Shown here: piece after piece, positions 63,195 through 64,000 of the stretch | How positions within the stretch are numbered: position 1 is the first letter of the stretch | Layout of the letters: each line of letters begins with the position of its first letter | Source of the DNA: Pseudanabaena sp. | Lineage (GTDB): Bacteria; Cyanobacteriota; Cyanobacteriia; Pseudanabaenales; Pseudanabaenaceae | Length of the DNA: 64,000 nt | Assembly (NCBI GenBank): GCA_003249035.1 | Contig: QBMK01000009.1 | Coordinates: 49,262 to 113,261, forward strand | Reading direction: 5' to 3' | Position numbers and translations under genes: made by a program | The notes under the pieces: generated by a model | Told to the model about the DNA's origin: nothing | The model's input: only the letters and a program-made list of their open reading frames with translations | Databases searched by the model: none

Positions 63195-64000
63195 CTAAGA
63201 AATTGCTTTTGCAGGATTAATAAATTTGAAAGTTAGAATTGAAATAACAAAAATAATTAGAAACAAAAATACTCCAATTGCAGAAGCATATCCCATTTCT
63301 AAACTTGTAAAACCCTTGTCATACAAATAATAAACAACAGTTTTTGTACTATTCGCGGGTCCACCCTGAGACATGATATAAACTTCTTCAAATACTTTCA
63401 TTGCCCCAATTGAAGAAATTACTGCCACAAGAATAATATAGGGTCGCATCAAGGGAATCGTAATATCCCAATGCTTTTGCCATCCATCAGAACCATCTAT
63501 CGCCGCAGCCTCATATAAATCTGCAGGAATCGCCTGTAAACCTGCCAGATAAATCACCATATAGTAGCCAACACCACGCCAAATTACCACAGCAATAATT
63601 GCAAAGATGGCAGTTTTAGGATCGGTTAACCAAGGGATTTTGACTGATTGCCAAGAGATGGTGGAGAGAAAATAATTTAAGATGCCATTCTCTGCGTAGA
63701 ACCATTTCCAAGCAATTCCTGCAACCACAACCGAGACAATGACTGGGAAATAATAAACAGCTCGGAAAAATTTAATGCTGCGTAATTTTTGATTCACTAA
63801 TATCGCTAAAGCAAGCGGCAAAATGACAAGACTAGGAACAGCAAAGACGAGATAGGTTAAAGTATTACCTAATGTCTTCCAAAAAGTTTGATCTTTCCAG
63901 AGATTTAGATAATTCTTCCATCCAATAAACTCAGGACTACCAACAAAATCGTAATTTGTAAAACTTAGATATATGGCTTGAAATACTGGCAAAAAAGAAG
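63195..64000 (-). CDS. Sugar ABC transporter permease (MalF/UgpA type), partial
   Basis: C-terminal 266 residues or so; the frame runs off the right window edge, and the first membrane helix (ending LPVFQAIYLSFTNYD) is cut. About five membrane segments remain, with the EAA loop DLYEAAAIDGSDGWQKHWDITIP and YIMSQGGPANST. Imports a carbohydrate or glycerol-phosphate-like solute with a second permease presumably downstream. Confidence 0.9.
   Translation of the reverse strand, partial: SFLPVFQAIYLSFTNYDFVGSPEFIGWKNYLNLWKDQTFWKTLGNTLTYLVFAVPSLVILPLALAILVNQKLRSIKFFRAVYYFPVIVSVVVAGIAWKWFYAENGILNYFLSTISWQSVKIPWLTDPKTAIFAIIAVVIWRGVGYYMVIYLAGLQAIPADLYEAAAIDGSDGWQKHWDITIPLMRPYIILVAVISSIGAMKVFEEVYIMSQGGPANSTKTVVYYLYDKGFTSLEMGYASAIGVFLFLIIFVISILTFKFINPAKAIS

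Noticed and set aside
1-64000. Frequent GCGATCGC octamers considered as a regulatory repeat
   Set aside because: These are HIP1 sites, known to be abundant in many cyanobacterial genomes; used only as a lineage hint.

Overview
The window is chromosomal DNA of a cyanobacterium. GCGATCGC (HIP1) octamers are scattered through almost every gene. Typical cyanobacterial genes are present: sufR facing sufBCD, pipX, the acyl-lipid desaturase desA, cyanoglobin glbN, an SLH/OprB iron-uptake porin, a CCB2/CCB4-type cytochrome b6 haem-assembly protein, cbiT and DUF2256. Base composition is moderately AT-rich and genes are separated by many perfect hairpins, a style that fits Pseudanabaena-like filamentous cyanobacteria; the genus is inference. 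There is no rRNA, CRISPR array or complete insertion sequence. One tRNA (Thr, UGU) is present.

Layout. 0-7 kb: metallophosphoesterase, J-domain protein, tRNA-Thr, ribF, and a large TPR-CHAT caspase-like protein. 7-15 kb: lytic transglycosylase, then the Fe-S assembly block sufB, sufC, sufD (minus strand) facing the repressor gene sufR, with two CAAC-N6-GTT(G/T) operators between them; nfu follows sufR. A HicB antitoxin and a HicA toxin broken by a TGA codon sit between sufB and sufC. 15-21 kb: esterase, a fused 5-oxoprolinase carrying in-frame repeat insertions, a damaged Uma2 gene joined to a protease-like fragment, and a 49-codon DUF2256 gene. 21-26 kb: a complete BMP-type nucleoside-like ABC importer. 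26-28.5 kb: GST and purH.

28.5-37.4 kb is a run of seven minus-strand genes (cupin, SDR, AEC carrier, hydroxyacid dehydrogenase, HAD phosphatase, solute-binding lipoprotein, hybrid sensor kinase). It looks like an uncharacterised small-molecule metabolism and sensing unit. 37.5-49.5 kb: iron porin, glutaminase, acpP-fabF, Rieske protein, glbN, pipX-ispE, a coiled-coil gene coupled to desA, a LysR regulator and a TrpD2-like protein. 49.5-64 kb: a TPR protein, a YidD-domain protein with a cysteine-rich tail, sdhA, a pentapeptide-repeat protein, an M23 peptidase, cbiT, an alpha/beta hydrolase, the DUF4330-kinase-dut operon, DUF2059, the CCB protein, a deleted msrP (YedY) pseudogene, and a sugar ABC permease cut by the window edge.

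The most distinctive signal is repetitive. A 98-bp MITE-like element with about 18-bp imperfect terminal inverted repeats, flanked by TTA, occurs three times (1-87 truncated, 42627-42730, 54436-54539). Its central hairpin shows compensatory changes between copies. One copy is nested inside another repeat whose uninterrupted counterpart lies at 3786-3890. Another forms the stop codon of glbN. Many other perfect hairpins with three-base loops mark gene ends. Where the first in-frame codon was TTG or GTG, start choices were re-examined and are explained in the entries.
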